From positions 25,450,502 through 25,514,501 of the forward strand of contig NC_085872.1 in NCBI RefSeq assembly GCF_034702125.1: DNA of 64,000 nucleotides, given 5' to 3'. The notes under the pieces were generated by a model, which saw only the letters and a list, made by a program, of their open reading frames with translations, did not search any database and had not been told where the DNA came from. Shown here in pieces: positions 1-12,572 of this stretch. Source of the DNA: Engraulis encrasicolus. Its lineage: Eukaryota; Chordata; Actinopteri; Clupeiformes; Engraulidae. Made by a program: the position numbers and the translations under genes. Within the stretch, counting starts at the first letter, position 1. Every line of letters begins with the position of its first letter.

Positions 1-309
1 CAGTCACTCCGTAGCTGCGATGTAGGCCAAAGGAATAGGGTCTCCAAGACATGTACGTTACACGCGCTATTTGACCTTTTCTGCGAGTAAGCTTAGTTCC
101 AAAACAAAAGGGTTAGCTTAAAAATGAACCATGTGTACTGCTACAGCACAATTTATTTAGGATGCAGCTGAAGTCTTCAACAGGTGGACACAATACGCTG
201 CTTATCTTACCTGTGTAGGCCTACCTGCAGATTTGGCGAATTGTTTTTGTCGAGGCAGGAGAAGGTTTTCCACGTGCCAAATTTGCCAATGTTTTATATT
301 ATTCTGCAA
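1..309. other. Left-edge intergenic DNA, no gene seen
   Basis: No coding similarity or RNA gene was recognised. It contains one TAGGCCTA palindrome (216-223). If the neighbouring block at 310-783 marks a tandem gene duplication, another TRIM-type gene on the minus strand could lie just beyond the left edge; this is inference. Confidence 0.5.
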
Positions 310-783
310 GTAGAACCTAATGCATGGCTCTGGCCCATGTGCTAGCGCTCTAAGGTTTAGTTGTTACTTTGGTGCCTATAAGGAACAGTCGAGATGTTGT
401 AACATCACTCTTAACACTAGGGGGCGTGAAAAACTTTCAAACAATAAGAGTCCAAGCCCCCATCTCTCTCTCTTCATGTTGCTTTCGTTTGGTTCAAAAC
501 ATCCAGTCCACCCATTGTGACTTTATTAGTGCAAATGTATCTATTCAGATTGAGTTTAACATATTACCTGTTGGGTCCCTCTATTGTGAGTTGTAGGCTA
601 TGTACCTTTCATTGGATTACTTTGTCAATTACAGACAACGCAATCCATGTAAAGAAAAATACAAAATGATTGTGAAATAAATGCATTAACCCATTGACAT
701 TAGGCTATATTCAGCTATTCTCTTCAACAGATATACAGCTGTTGCATGTGGACATTTGATGGATACAGATAGCCAGCCTACAG
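310..783 (+). repeat. Direct repeat copy A (paired with 5467-5938)
   Basis: This block matches 5467-5938 in the same orientation in a series of collinear stretches. Shared landmarks in order are GTAGAACxTAATGCATGGCT, CATCACTCTTAACxCTAGGG, GTCCCTCTxTTGTG, a GTCAATTACA stretch, GTAAAGAAAAAT and TTGATGGATACAGA. Small indels separate the matches, so the copies are old. They are about 5.16 kb apart and bracket the TRIM pseudogene, which fits a tandem gene duplication; a dispersed repeat family is the alternative. Confidence 0.7.
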
Positions 784-2048
784 GTATATAAAAAAAAAAA
801 ACAAGTGAGATACCATGGTTTTCACCATGAAACAATCTGTTTCAGTCACACTGGAAAAAGAGTTAGAGTATCATGCAGTGAAATAAGCATTTCTGATCCT
901 CTTCAGAATTATTCCTGAGCTTTACTCTGATATCTCTTTCCCTCATTATCAGGCAAAAACCAACGATTCAGTGCCTGCCAGTGCACTTGTCATCATGCCT
1001 TACCATTAGGAAAATCCTGTATTAGGTAGACTGACCTGTGATTTCAGATAATTAGCCATGCACACCACTGGCAATATGCTGTATACATAGGCCTACATCA
1101 TAACCAGGCATTTACCAGTTCATTGCATATAGCTCTGCATGTGGAGGGTGGCTGAACTACAGTGTATTAATCTGATGAGTGTCAGGTTAGATGGAAGCCA
1201 TGCCACGCTGTAGAAGTTTTATAAGATTACAAATGAACACTGTATACTTTATTATCCCATACACATGTTACAGTGTGTTGTTTTAACATTGTGCAAAAAA
1301 TCAAGCTGAATTGACACATCCTATTACTATGCTGATGTATGCCAGTCATATCATTTGTTTTACTTTACATACAATGCTTTCAGTATGACATGAAGATGAA
1401 CTGTAAAGTATGGCCTACTGACAACAACTCATTGTAGAAACCACAATAGGACTGAGTGATAACCTTGTACAGACTGGAAGGCCTGACCAGGAAATAGGGT
1501 CTGTAATATGAAACATGTCAAGGAAGTGCAAAAAGCACAGCATATATATAAATTGCACATGAATTCAGTTAAATTCAGTTTATTGGGACCATGTACAATT
1601 AAAACATAAATGTTTCCATTTCATGCACTATACCAGAGTTAGCCTTAGGCTAATTTGCATCTGTAGTCCCTCACATTAAAATACAATAAAAATACAATAA
1701 AATAATATAGTAAAGCAATCAAAAACAAAAGAAAATACACATAAAAACAAACAATCACTCATATGCCATGTCCCCTGCACCACCACCCACACACCCACCC
1801 GCACCTACCCAAACAAAATATAAAAATAATATATATTATATTATATAAACATTGACCATAACACATTGGAATTACCATATGTTAGTGGTTACAGTTTTGA
1901 CTGTTTTTTAGATAATATTGAAGCTGTGACTTGAAGCTCCTGAAGGATGTAATCCTTTACTCTGAAGAAGGATGTACTCCTTTACTCTGTGTATTCAAGT
2001 TAAGTGTGATAATATTGCCTTCTGTCAAAAAAAATCAGTAGGACAAAA
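784..2048. other. Intergenic DNA downstream of the TRIM pseudogene
   Basis: AT-rich DNA with no convincing gene. About 1560-1850 holds low-complexity A-rich sequence and a fragment reading TTCAGTTTATTGGGACCATG that looks like the tail of a dispersed repeat. One TAGGCCTA site lies at 1088-1095. The 3' end of the minus-strand TRIM locus should lie here, but no poly(A) signal is certain. Confidence 0.5.
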
Positions 2049-4742
2049 TCAGCTTACCAAAGTACTGATTACAGTAATTGTTAGAACACAGCCTTGTTTA
2101 CATGAGCAAAAATGGCATATGTAACAAAAAGTATGACTGAAGAGGTCCACACAAAACTGATATTTGTTCTCACTGACACAAATTGATCTTGCTGCCATGA
2201 TGTAGCCAAAGGCAGGATATAGCGGCTCAGTGATTGTGGTCTCTACTTTGTGCAGAAGATTCATTATGTCAGAGACAGTGTAGAAGCACAGAGCTCCTTC
2301 CCTGTGATCCACATACACTCCCATTCTAGAGCAGGTCTGAGTATGAGGAAGATCTGTTTGTTTATTATTATGAATGAAACTGAACCCGGATGAATGGCAA
2401 TATATTGACCAAGAATTTGTATTGTGCCCAAGAAAAACATCATTATTCCACCCTTTCCTCTTCAGCCCCTTGTATGAAACAGCTATAAACACATCTCCAG
2501 ACCACTCAACCTCCCATTAGGACCTGGTAGATAAAGCCTTCGAACACATCACCTGTTCTTCCTCACTAAATCTGTCTTGATGTTCAATATATAACTGACT
2601 CATTGTAACCCTTTCTACAGCTCTGTTATCTTCAGACAGTTGAAGGTGAACATTGGCAGTGTTGACGTCCAAAGTCAGCTGACAGGAATATTTTAGGAAA
2701 TCTTCTCTGGTCATAGGCGCTGAAGGTCTAAAAATGGTAATATCCCCACCAGTTTTAGTCACATCCTGCAGCCCCTGGTGCAGCTGATCTTGGAGTTTCT
2801 CTTTCAGCCCAGTGAGCATGTCACTCACACTCTCAAAAAGCACATCTGTGTACACTGAGAATGTAGATGATTCGTTGTGGAGGTGCACAGGGACTGGAGA
2901 CGTTTGATAAATCCAATGTTATTTTAATTTTGTGAGAACTGCTCCTGCTCAAAAATGGCCCTCTTCCACTCAGCGATCTCCTGTTCTAGTGTCTTCATGA
3001 GTTCTTCAGCTCGACTCACATCGGCCCTTTCCTGCATACGGATCAGCTTTGTAATCTCAGAACTTCTTTTTTCAATACAATGGATCATCTCAGTGAAGAT
3101 CCTCTCACTGTTCTCCACTGCTGAATTAGCAGAGGGCCAGTGATGGGCAGTAGCTTCGCTACAAGCTACAAGCTACTAGTTTAACTACATTCCCCAGTAG
3201 CTTGGTCGTAGCGTCACTACTTTATGTATCGAGTAACTTCCCTGTAGTTAAGCTATCTTTTATCTCAAGTAGCTTCAACAAAAGCTACATTTTGTTGCTT
3301 GAAGAAAAAACGCCAGGGAGTGCCCCACACTGTCCCTCAAAAACATATCCATGTCCCCCCTTGGACTTGGGGTCGCCCTAGGCCTGTGTCCTATAATGAT
3401 ATTTAAAACACACTGAATGTATAATAAATATCAATTAAGTGTAATGAGATCAATAAAGTTTTGTTTAATGAAGGTAGGCCTATCTGTTATTTTAAATCAA
3501 GCTGACAATATGTCGGGAAAATGTAGCTTCTGGTGTAGTGAACTACATTTCCACATTTTTGAAGCTTAGCTCACTACATTTCTGATGGTGGTAGCTTTAG
3601 TGTAGTGAAGCTTATTTTATGGTTGAGTAGCTGATAGCTTAGCTCACTACATTTTACAAGTAGCTTGCCCAACACTGCAGAGGACTGAAGAGTTTTTACA
3701 GCCTTTTTTAGGTCGTGCAGGTCATTCTCTTTTTCTTTGATGATCTCATGAGATTTAATCCAAGCCTCTTCCCACTCTGTCTGAAAAATATAAATCACAT
3801 ATAATATGCTGTAAGTTATTGTTTCTGTTATTTGAGTAGACTGCATGGATGGATGTTTACGACATTGTTCATTAAATGTCAAGATTTTTTGACTTTTTGA
3901 CAAGAATTTGGTATAACCAAGATCATTCTGCACGGGAGGCAGAAGCACTACTAAGTGAGCTTAAGGTCAGTGTTACAGTTAAGTCAGTTGCATATCAGTA
4001 TGAGGTATTGGAAGTGAAGTTTACTTATGTTCTACGCTAAATCCTGCTAGCTGCCATGAGTTACACTGACATATATTCATAATTTACAGTATCTTGGGGT
4101 GTTTCAAAAAGTACTTGACTGAGGTTCACCATTGCTGACAGGGATTAAATTTAGACAATGTCTCACCTGTTTCCCCATCTTCTCTGTTGCGGCTGAAATT
4201 ATGTCAAGCCCTTTGTGTTCATATACACTACACAGCATGCATATGCATGTCTGATCAGTACGACAGAAGACCTCCAGAGGTTTCTCATGCTGAGAGCAGA
4301 TCAGATCCTCTAGTTTACCAGCAGCATCAATCACTTTATGTTTCTTGCCTGGGATGAGATCATCGTGAGCTCTGAAGTGCATTTCACAGTAAGAGGACAG
4401 ACACACCAGACAGGACTTCACAGCCTTCCGCTTTCTCCCAGTGCAGGCATCTCACTCCACATCTCCAGGTCCAGTATAACATTGGGCAGGAAGAGCAGAT
4501 GGAAGTCCCAGAGGCTTCAACTTCTCCATCAGTTCAGCCAGCATTGTGTTTCTGCCTAGAACTGGCCTTGGAGTGAAGGCCTGTCGGCACTCTGGACATC
4601 TGTACATTCCCTTTGTGTCCTCTTCATCCCAGTGGTGTGTGATACAATCCATACAGTGAATAGTCACTGGATTTTCTAGTAGATTCCAACAGATTGGACA
4701 GCTGAACCTATTTTGAGTTAGTAATTCACTGTCAACTTCCAT
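2049..4742 (-). pseudogene. finTRIM/TRIM25-like gene, disrupted
   Basis: Family members are RING-type E3 ligases, often antiviral and strongly expanded in fish. Exon 1 (4742-4167) encodes a RING starting CPIC, then a B-box; a 386-bp intron follows. Coiled-coil sequence runs from 3780 and resumes at about 3129, and PRY/SPRY lies at about 2750-2049 with the family signatures YSCQLTLD, WEVEWSGDV, FIHNN and GVYVDH. Damage seen: about five codons missing in the RING after PVTI, removing a zinc-ligand Cys; an in-frame TGA at 4452-4454 at a normally Cys position; a 540-bp element in the coiled coil; TAA at 2924-2926; a frameshift near 2880-2900; and TAA just above 2492, replacing the Tyr before WEVEW. 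Sequence from the coiled coil through SPRY appears free of the usual introns. A working product is very unlikely; the exact subfamily is not certain. Confidence 0.85.
3138..3677. mobile_element. hAT-like MITE inserted in TRIM coiled-coil exon
   Basis: Terminal inverted repeats are CAGTGATGGGCAGTAGCTT on the left and CAGTGTTGGGCAAGCTAC on the right (read inward). Flanking 8-bp duplications are cagagggc (3130-3137) and cagaggac (3678-3685), 7 of 8 identical, typical of hAT. The interior is rich in GTAGCTTAGCT-type repeats and has no transposase. If removed, the TRIM reading frame joins in phase across one duplication copy, so it landed in coding sequence. Confidence 0.85.
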
Positions 4743-5466
4743 TTTTACAACTTTTAGTGTTAAAATTCTCTTAACTCCTTAACTCTTAACTCTTTCACTC
4801 CTTTTGCGTTTAGTTCTGTCTCTCTCACTGAGCAGCAAAGCAGGTAGAGCGGAGTTCTGTGTAAAAGGGCCGCACCCTATGCTGATGGAGTTGGGAGGGG
4901 GGGATACAATACACATATTGTGGTAAATAATGTGAAATTTAGTTTTTTTTATTCAAATGTCGAAGTTGAGTGTTTTGTTGACAGTGAAATTAGGGTTGTT
5001 CTTGTCATATAGGCCTAGAGATTTTGCTTGCTTGGATGAAATAATGATGCAACAATGATCCAGGAGATGGGACTAAGCTTACCTTTTGCTAGTGCTTTGA
5101 AAGATACTTTTTGATTGACTCACTGCAGAATGGTATGTCTGTGAAATAAATATAATTGCAAATGGATTGTTTTAACCAGGCATTGCTGGTGGGGTGGAAG
5201 GAAACAATTTGTATGTGTACTTCAATTGGTTGGCTATTGTAGTTGTGGGCAATGTGATGCCTATTGCCCCTGCCTTATTTTAGGTGGAGGGAGTTTGATT
5301 CATGGTGTCATGACTTTCAAGTTGAATTTCACATTAGTTTTCTCTAGTAGGCCTACCGGTATTTGGAATGGTACAGGAAATATTTAGGCTACATAGGCCT
5401 ATAATACGTACACACAATAGACACATGATTATCCATAGTAAGCATGATTTTGGACAGATTACAGCA
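4743..5466. other. Region upstream of the TRIM pseudogene
   Basis: This would hold the promoter and 5' UTR of the minus-strand TRIM locus. No TATA box or other site could be assigned. Three TAGGCCTA palindromes (5010, 5348, 5394) are clustered here. Confidence 0.4.
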
Positions 5467-5938
5467 TGTAGAACTTAATGCATGGCTAATGGTTCTAGAA
5501 CTTTTAGGTGGTATGTTTGGATACATACCACACTCAAGTCAATTACAGATCTTGCATGACATCACTCTTAACGCTAGGGGGCATGGGGAAACTTTCAAAG
5601 ATTATCAGAAGAGCCTACCTGCACCTATCCTCTCTTTTCATATAGTCATTACTCCATCTATTGCCTTTTTTGCTAATTGCTCTATTCAAATAGATGTCAA
5701 ATAGATATTACCTTTTGTGTCCCTCTGTTGTGTCACACCTTTCATTTTATTATTAGCCAATTGTCAATTACACAATCCGTAAAGAAAAATGAAAAATGAG
5801 TGTGAATGAAGGTGCTCATTAATTTGTAATCATGGTATGCTTTTCATTTCTACAGATTTACTACAGTTGCATTGGGACAGTTGATGGATACAGACTCAGA
5901 GTTAGTCTGAACTTTAAATCCAGTCAGCCAGCATATCA
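5467..5938 (+). repeat. Direct repeat copy B (paired with 310-783)
   Basis: This is the second copy of the 470-bp block, with the same order of matching segments as copy A. It lies about 0.7 kb upstream of the TRIM pseudogene start (minus strand), where a duplicated promoter-proximal region would be expected. Confidence 0.7.
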
Positions 5939-6466
5939 TCCAAAAGTAGGTTTGTTTAAAACATTCATTATGGGCTGTATTACCTTATGACAGTCAAAAT
6001 AACTTGCATATCATGACCACTGCCAAATAATGTGAAACTGAACATGATTGGTTTGTGTGATGGGTTTCACTATGGGGCCATGCCAATCTTTTCGAGTCAC
6101 ATTCCAAAAATGAGTAAGATTGATACATGGTGAAGAACGCTTTCCTTGCCTGTCCTTTCTGTTATTTAAAAAAAATAAGGAAAAAAGAATGTACGCAATA
6201 CAGAGATAGTACAGTACATCAAAGCAGTTTCTTAAAGCAGTGTGTAGATGTGGCAGTTCCACTATCTTAGAAAAGTCCTTGTATGACTCGCATGCCTTTG
6301 GCACACCTGTGTGTGGTTTTTGTGTGGAGACAGGAGAAAGTTGCTTGGCTGGGCAAATCTCAAACAGCCCAACCACTTGGTTGAAGTTGAAGCCCCCATT
6401 GCTGAACTGCCAAGTCGTGTGTGACATGCAGGCAAACAGAGGAGGCAGTTGAAGATTAGCATCAGA

Positions 6467-6745
6467 CATGGCTGGATTGGCCATTAGGCATACAGGGCAT
6501 CTGCCCGGTGGCCTGTTGATGATTTTGGCCTGGTCCTCCCCTGAATATAGTGAAATCAGTCCTCATGCCGCTACAGCTGACCTCTCGGAGTCATATTTAA
6601 ATATTCGTTTTGGCTGTTGTTGTCAAAATAGCTCGTAATAGATGACTAAAAGTGTTGTGGTGGGTTTATTGTCTCTCTCAATGTCTGATGGACCAGTCTT
6701 GGCTGAAAATGCCCGGGCCTGATTTTTTGTCCCAGTCCAGCCCTG
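6467..6745. mobile_element. hAT-like MITE, 279 bp
   Basis: Ends are CATGGCTGGATTGG on the left and CAGGGCTGGACTGG on the right (read inward), flanked by a perfect 8-bp duplication gcatcaga (6459-6466 and 6746-6753). No coding capacity. The duplication length points to hAT. Confidence 0.85.
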
Positions 6746-7249
6746 GCATCAGATAAGAATCAGCCACCAAATGGCACAAGTCCATTGCATCACACACGCC
6801 TCCTCTTACTCCACTGGCTGGCTGGGAGGGAGACAAAGCCGCCTCGCCTCGCTCAAAGGTTTAACTGAAAAGCCAAGCTGTGATCTGTCTGTGATCAGGG
6901 ATATCAAATGTTCCACCTACAGCTGGTCTTTCCATGCCCTAATGCCCAAAAAAACTGACATTACAATGCTCTGGGCTGTGGCCACTGTTGCTCCTAGTTT
7001 ATGAGAAGTTGGTGAGCGAATACTTGTGGTTTCTTTTTGTTTTTTTACCTTTGTTTATTTGTAAAAGTCAACACATGCTTTGTGGATTGATACTATAGTA
7101 GAAAATATAAGTACAGTGTCATAGTGCACCAGAGCCGCTGCTAGACATAAGTGTATGCAGAGTGCTCAGGGCACCAACCAGTACTTGGGGCACTAACCAC
7201 TTTGCCCCCAACATTGGGGCTTCTTAAATTGAGATTCATTGAAAACTTT

Positions 7250-7439
7250 TTTTTAAAATATATTTTTAGGGGCTTTTATGCCTTTATTTGATAGGACAGT
7301 CTGAGATGGTGACAGGAAGCGAGTGGGACAGAGAGACGGGGTGGGATCGGGAAATGACCCCGGCCGGACTCGAACCGGGGTCCCCTTGGGCATACAAGCC
7401 CAAATGTGGAGGCTTAGCACGCTGCGCCACAGCGCCCCC
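7250..7439 (-). mobile_element. tRNA-derived SINE, minus strand
   Basis: On the minus strand it starts GGGGGCGCTGTGGCGCAGCG, with an A-box-like TGGCGCAGCG and a B box GGTTCGAGTCC (complement of 7366-7376). A CCCCGTCTCTCT stretch and an AATAAAGGCATAAAAG tail follow. Near-perfect 14-bp target duplications flank it (7236-7249 and 7440-7453, one mismatch), showing retroposition. Confidence 0.88.
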
Positions 7440-8870
7440 TCATGGAAAACTTTCATGGAAAAAAACATTGAATTACATTACAAAACATATATTTATTAGT
7501 TAGTAGTTGTGATTATTATTATTATTTAATCATGAGGGGGTCTCCTGACAAGGTATGCTTAGGGCCTCCAAAACCTTAGCAGCGGCCCTGTTGCACCATG
7601 TTTGACACTGTGGCGTTGACACATCACTGAAAAATAACTTATTGACCTTTTAAAAAATATTTTAAAGTCATTTTTGAATACTGGGCGGTATGTATGTATG
7701 GATTGTATATCTGCTGACAATGCTGCATGCAGGCACTCCCAACACCCCATTTCAAATAGACGGGAAGTCAAAGTCTGAGTGCATATGATCATTCTGTCTG
7801 GAAATGTTTATCCATTTTGGCCCACCAGCTCCTTGTGTGGCACAGACTCAGGAAGACATTCCTTCTCAATAACCAGTTGTACGTTTGTCATCGAAGGGCA
7901 ATGACTCTTTCTCTGTAAACTGTAAGCACTCTTTGCTGCACTTATCTCAACAACCATAGAAAAAGATATTTAAAAGGTATTCCAGAGGCCTAATGATATA
8001 GACCTAATGCAGACCATTCCACCAGTAGAATACTGTAATAGTCATTGAAAAGAGTTAACTACCATAGAACTAGACTAATATGACATTATACAGGCCCCTG
8101 TAGGCCTGTAAGTGAATTACGACAGGGACCATGTCTTACTGGGTTAAAAGGCAAGGGGCATTTTATTTATATAGCACATTTCATACAATATGAGAGCTAC
8201 ATGTGCTTCACATATGTAAATCAAGAAAATCAAAAAACACAAGGAATTAATGGCGCTGTTGCAGATTAGCACCCAGTATGTAAAATCAAATATTTCCAAT
8301 TCTCTACAACGGAGAAGGGGTTGTATTAGAAGGATTACAAGATGATTGCAAACAATGACTCTACCTCACAGTACGAGTGTGAGATCCTATTTGTTTAGCT
8401 CAGTTTTATCCTTTGCACTCTGAGTTACCACAAACCGAATAACTGCACACCTGTTTCTAGCTGTTGCCATAGCAACACCACACAACAACATAAAACAGGA
8501 ATGTTGGATGTCTGTAAACTTGCATGTGACCATGAGCATGAATGAAAGAATGAATGAATGAGAGCAAAATGTAAATGAGGGTAAAATGAGTGAGCAAATA
8601 AAGGAAGGATGGAGAGAAGGATTAATATAATAAACTAATCTTGTTGCATCCTGTCTACAACTCACATGAAAGCCCATTAAAACAAGGAATTTGATTGCAT
8701 AAGACTAACAGTTTTTTGCGGCTGTTATTTATGTATTCATCTTTATTTATTTAGGAGTTTTCAATGTTGCGTAGTCGTGTGTAGGTTGTGCATTTGATTG
8801 TCAAACTGTTTTTTTTCTGGTCTTGACATTTCTTTACTAACTTCTAAACTTACATGTCATTGAGGGGTGG

Positions 8871-9066
8871 GTGTCAAGTCAAGTCAAGTCGGTTTTATTG
8901 TCAATGTCTTTACATGCGCTGGCCATACAAAGAATTGAAATTAGTGTGTGTGTGTGCGTGTGTGCGTGCGTGCGTGCGTGCGTGTCTTTCTGTGCGTGCG
9001 TGCGTGCGTGCGTGCGTGCAGGCGTGCGTGTTTGCGTGTGAGTGTGTGCATGCATGCAGGCGTGTG
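8871..9066. repeat. Dispersed repeat start plus (TG/TGCG)n microsatellite
   Basis: Begins with repeated CAAGT units and GGTTTTATTGTCAATGTC, resembling the tail of a common fish interspersed repeat. A (TGTG/TGCG)n tract follows from about 8943 to 9066. Open frames on both strands here are repeat artefacts. Confidence 0.75.
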
Positions 9067-9312
9067 TCTGTTTGCTTTCCTTGGATGGAGTTGAATTAGG
9101 GCAGTGCTTTATGAGTGTGTGCTGCAGCTTTGTCAACTTTGTTGGAACCTCTAGGTACTAATGTAGGCCACCAGCACACAGCACATACGCACAACTCCAC
9201 TGAAAGTGGGCCACAAGTGGTGACTGCAGCAACCTGAGAGAGACAGAGAGAATGTAGGTTAACAGACTGAGCGTTACACAACATTCTCCATCATTTGATC
9301 AGAGTGTTACAT

Positions 9313-9482
<170 letters not shown>

Positions 9483-10027
9483 AACAGCATGCTCACTCTT
9501 TTTTGTTGCACTGTTGTGCGATTTGTCCACACAGGCTAAATAAGTTCCTGATGGCTTTGCACTGTTCAGCATTAATCACACATTTAGGCAGCGTGTTTCT
9601 AAAAGTGTTTTTGACTTAATCCCCCTGGTTTCCTGTATAGACAGACATGACAATAAACCATTGTAAAACAAATGCACATATGTAACAGACCCTTGATCAT
9701 TACCTGTTTTTTTTTGTTCATGACAATGAAATTGATTTTAAACAAAATTGGCACTTTAATGAGTGGGTGTTTTAGCCACATCCTCAAGAATTAGTGAGGT
9801 GTTGATTAATCAGATAGTGAGAGCAGATTGTGGCCCTTCCTGACGAATACAGACAGCCCAGTGCGTCAGATACACTCGGTCACACGCTTATGGACATGGC
9901 TGTGTGAACAAGGGGTCAGAGAAAGGTGTTTCGTCACATTCACCTCTGGACTATTGTGAAGCCTTCACTGTCTACTATAAACACTGGCAGGAGGACCTTT
10001 AAATTGTCCCAATTTATCATTGCCCAC

Positions 10028-10150
10028 GGAGACCCCGGCTCAAGTCCGGCCGGGGTCATTTCCAGGCCCTGCCCCATCTCTCTCTCCCAATAATTTCCTG
10101 TCTACTCTCACGCTGTGCTATAATAATAGAGGCCAAGAAGCCCCCCCAAA
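10028..10150 (+). mobile_element. 5'-truncated tRNA-derived SINE fragment
   Basis: Reads GGAGACCCCGGCTCAAGTCC, then GGCCGGGGTCATTTCC and CCCATCTCTCTCTC. This corresponds to the B-box and 3' body of the SINE at 7250-7439, on the plus strand. The A-box half is missing. Confidence 0.75.
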
Positions 10151-12372
10151 AATACTTTAAAAAAAGAATGCCCTACATTGCCTATTTCCTGAAGCTGAAC
10201 CCCAGTTCCCAAGCCTGGATTGTTGTGATGGTTTAGCCACATAATGGCAGATCTGATCTTGGAAGTAAAGGCCTGTGCGAGCTTATTTGACAAGATGCAC
10301 ACTGGCAATGCACGTAGTCAGGAGTTAAATTATACACCTGGTGTGTATATAAATATCAGTAATCAGTGAGGGCAAAATGGAAGTGATTGCATTTAAGCTA
10401 TACTCAGGGGACCAGACCAGCGTGTGAAAGTGGTGACTTTTGCTCTAGTATTAAGACCTAATTACCTCATGGCTGTAGAGCACCTTTGGCAATACATGAA
10501 AATGTGGCCTGGCAGATGCTAGTGGACACTCGACAGATGGGGTTGGGGTTCAGTTGTTTGATCTGCGAGGCTCAGTTACTGGGGACCTGTCCCTTCCCTG
10601 CAGGGATGGTTGGTTGCTGGACACAGGCAGGCGGACAAGCCTTGACAGGATAACTTCATTTTATGCACATTTGACAGGTGTGCCGAAGTTGGGGCACCCT
10701 TACGTTTCCAGAATGATTCATTAGTTGAGTACTACCAATGGTGGGGTTTTGTGGAAATGTGGAAATGTTTAACATTGTGTATCCATTTGACATCATGTAA
10801 AACTTCTTTTTCACTTGAGGTGTATCAGATAGTGTCCTATTACAGGACATGTATCGCCTTGCACTGCAGTCTTGCACCTGTGTGACATAACATACCATGA
10901 TATGATGCGGTCTCTTGCTGCAGGCACATGAGGGTTATTCAACTTTTCACTGTGTGTTGTGACATAACACACAGCACACTACATTCAGGAGATAGACTAA
11001 CATACTGCCTCATCTAAACTGAACACAGACAACCAGAGGGGTGACTGTTTACTGAATCAGCAATACCTCATTCACATCTGTATGTAGTCTTACCAGAAGT
11101 TACCTTTGTAGGCTACTCTGGTAGGGTACAGTTGTCTGATACCTGGATAAAACAGAATACACCTAAAATATGCCTGTGATCATTATAGTACACGTCACAA
11201 CAAAAAGAAACATGAAGGATTTTGAATTCTTTGTATGATTTATTCTGATAGCGTTCTAGTAAGCTAGTTTTTTGGAGAGTGTCTTTGTGCGTAATTCTGT
11301 GTGCGTAAGAGCTGTGAGAACACGCGTGCGTTCTGCTCAGATTACTCCCTACGTCAGGCACTCTAGGGGGAGCTTTTCACTGACGATAACAGAGGTCTGA
11401 AGAGCGACTGGGTTTAGACAGGAAACTACAACTGGCAATGTACGGTTACGGTGGTGTTGGGGCAGTGTTGCATCTGGATATTTTCACACCTCAGCGGAGA
11501 ATACTGATAATTGGCGATCGCTGTTGATGATTATTGGTAACGGAGAGTAAGTAACCCTCAGCCATGTATAGCCTACAGCGAAGCATAGGACAAGTTGTAA
11601 TGAGTGAAGTGTCTCAATGAATGTAAAGTCTCGTGGGCTGCATTGTTTCCCCGTTAAGAAATCTATAAAGCATTTCGTGACAATATTAAATATTGTGACT
11701 ACTATCTGTAGGCCTACTATCCGTCATGACGTTAACAAGGGCTTCGCATGCAGGCACGAACTTCGTAATTAACCCATTTGTTCTAGTTTTCTACAACAGT
11801 TTTTATGTTATGTTCTCAGTGACACATTTGTACATACTTTTTAAAATATCTCAGTCTCGTGGCATCCATTGCTCTTGTTCCATTCTTATTATATTATTGG
11901 TAGTGTGATTAGCCTATAATAATAATAATACTTTAATTGATGTAATTGTAATGTAATTTGATTTAATACTGAATTCGATTCTCTTGCAAATCAGTGCTGT
12001 ATCACCCAGAGCTACAGCAAGTAAAGCACATTCCTTCGTTCCATTATTTTATTTGTTTACTATAGCCTACTCACATCTGCCCACTGTCACCGAAGGGGCT
12101 CTACATTCTTTTCTGAGCAGGGTGAGAGGAAGGAAATGCAGTGGGGGTGTGGGGGTGTGAAAGAGAGAGTGAAAAGATAGAGAAACTGTGAAGTGGGGTC
12201 AAGTATTTGGTGTCAGTTCTGTGGTTTGGTGGTGTATCTTTTGCATTTCATTCATAGTTCCACTTATACGCTGTGTCTTTTTTGTGCCTTGTGCCTTTTT
12301 GTGCCTTGACTTTAAAATCCTTCAGTTTACATTGTTATTTTCCTAAGGATGGTGCATCAAGCTTTCGGTCGC
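10151..12372. other. Intergenic region, possible csrnp1 5' region
   Basis: No coding gene recognised. At about 11380-11546 a unique, moderately GC-rich stretch ends in an AGA|GTAAGT donor-like site (about 11545). It could be a non-coding first exon of csrnp1, whose coding exon 1 begins just after a splice acceptor. This is inference only. Confidence 0.25.
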
Positions 12373-12373
12373 G

Positions 12374-12572
<199 letters not shown>

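Larger units (their letters stand above)
5939..8870. other. Intergenic region with repeats, no gene recognised
   Basis: Open frames around 6011-6484 and 6771-7004 show no recognisable family and no splice logic. About 8160-8230 resembles a common fish dispersed repeat (TTTATTTATATAGCACATTT). The supported elements inside (6467-6745 and 7250-7439) are listed separately. Confidence 0.5.

Noticed and set aside
4452..4454. TGA as a possible selenocysteine codon in the TRIM gene
   Set aside because: The locus has other stops and a frameshift, no SECIS was seen and TRIM proteins are not selenoproteins.
6011..6484. 157-aa minus-strand frame next to a MITE
   Set aside because: No domain, weak composition and it enters the repeat end; probably chance.
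7250..7439. tRNA gene on the minus strand
   Set aside because: A and B boxes are present, but the body, tail and target duplications show a SINE, not a functional tRNA.
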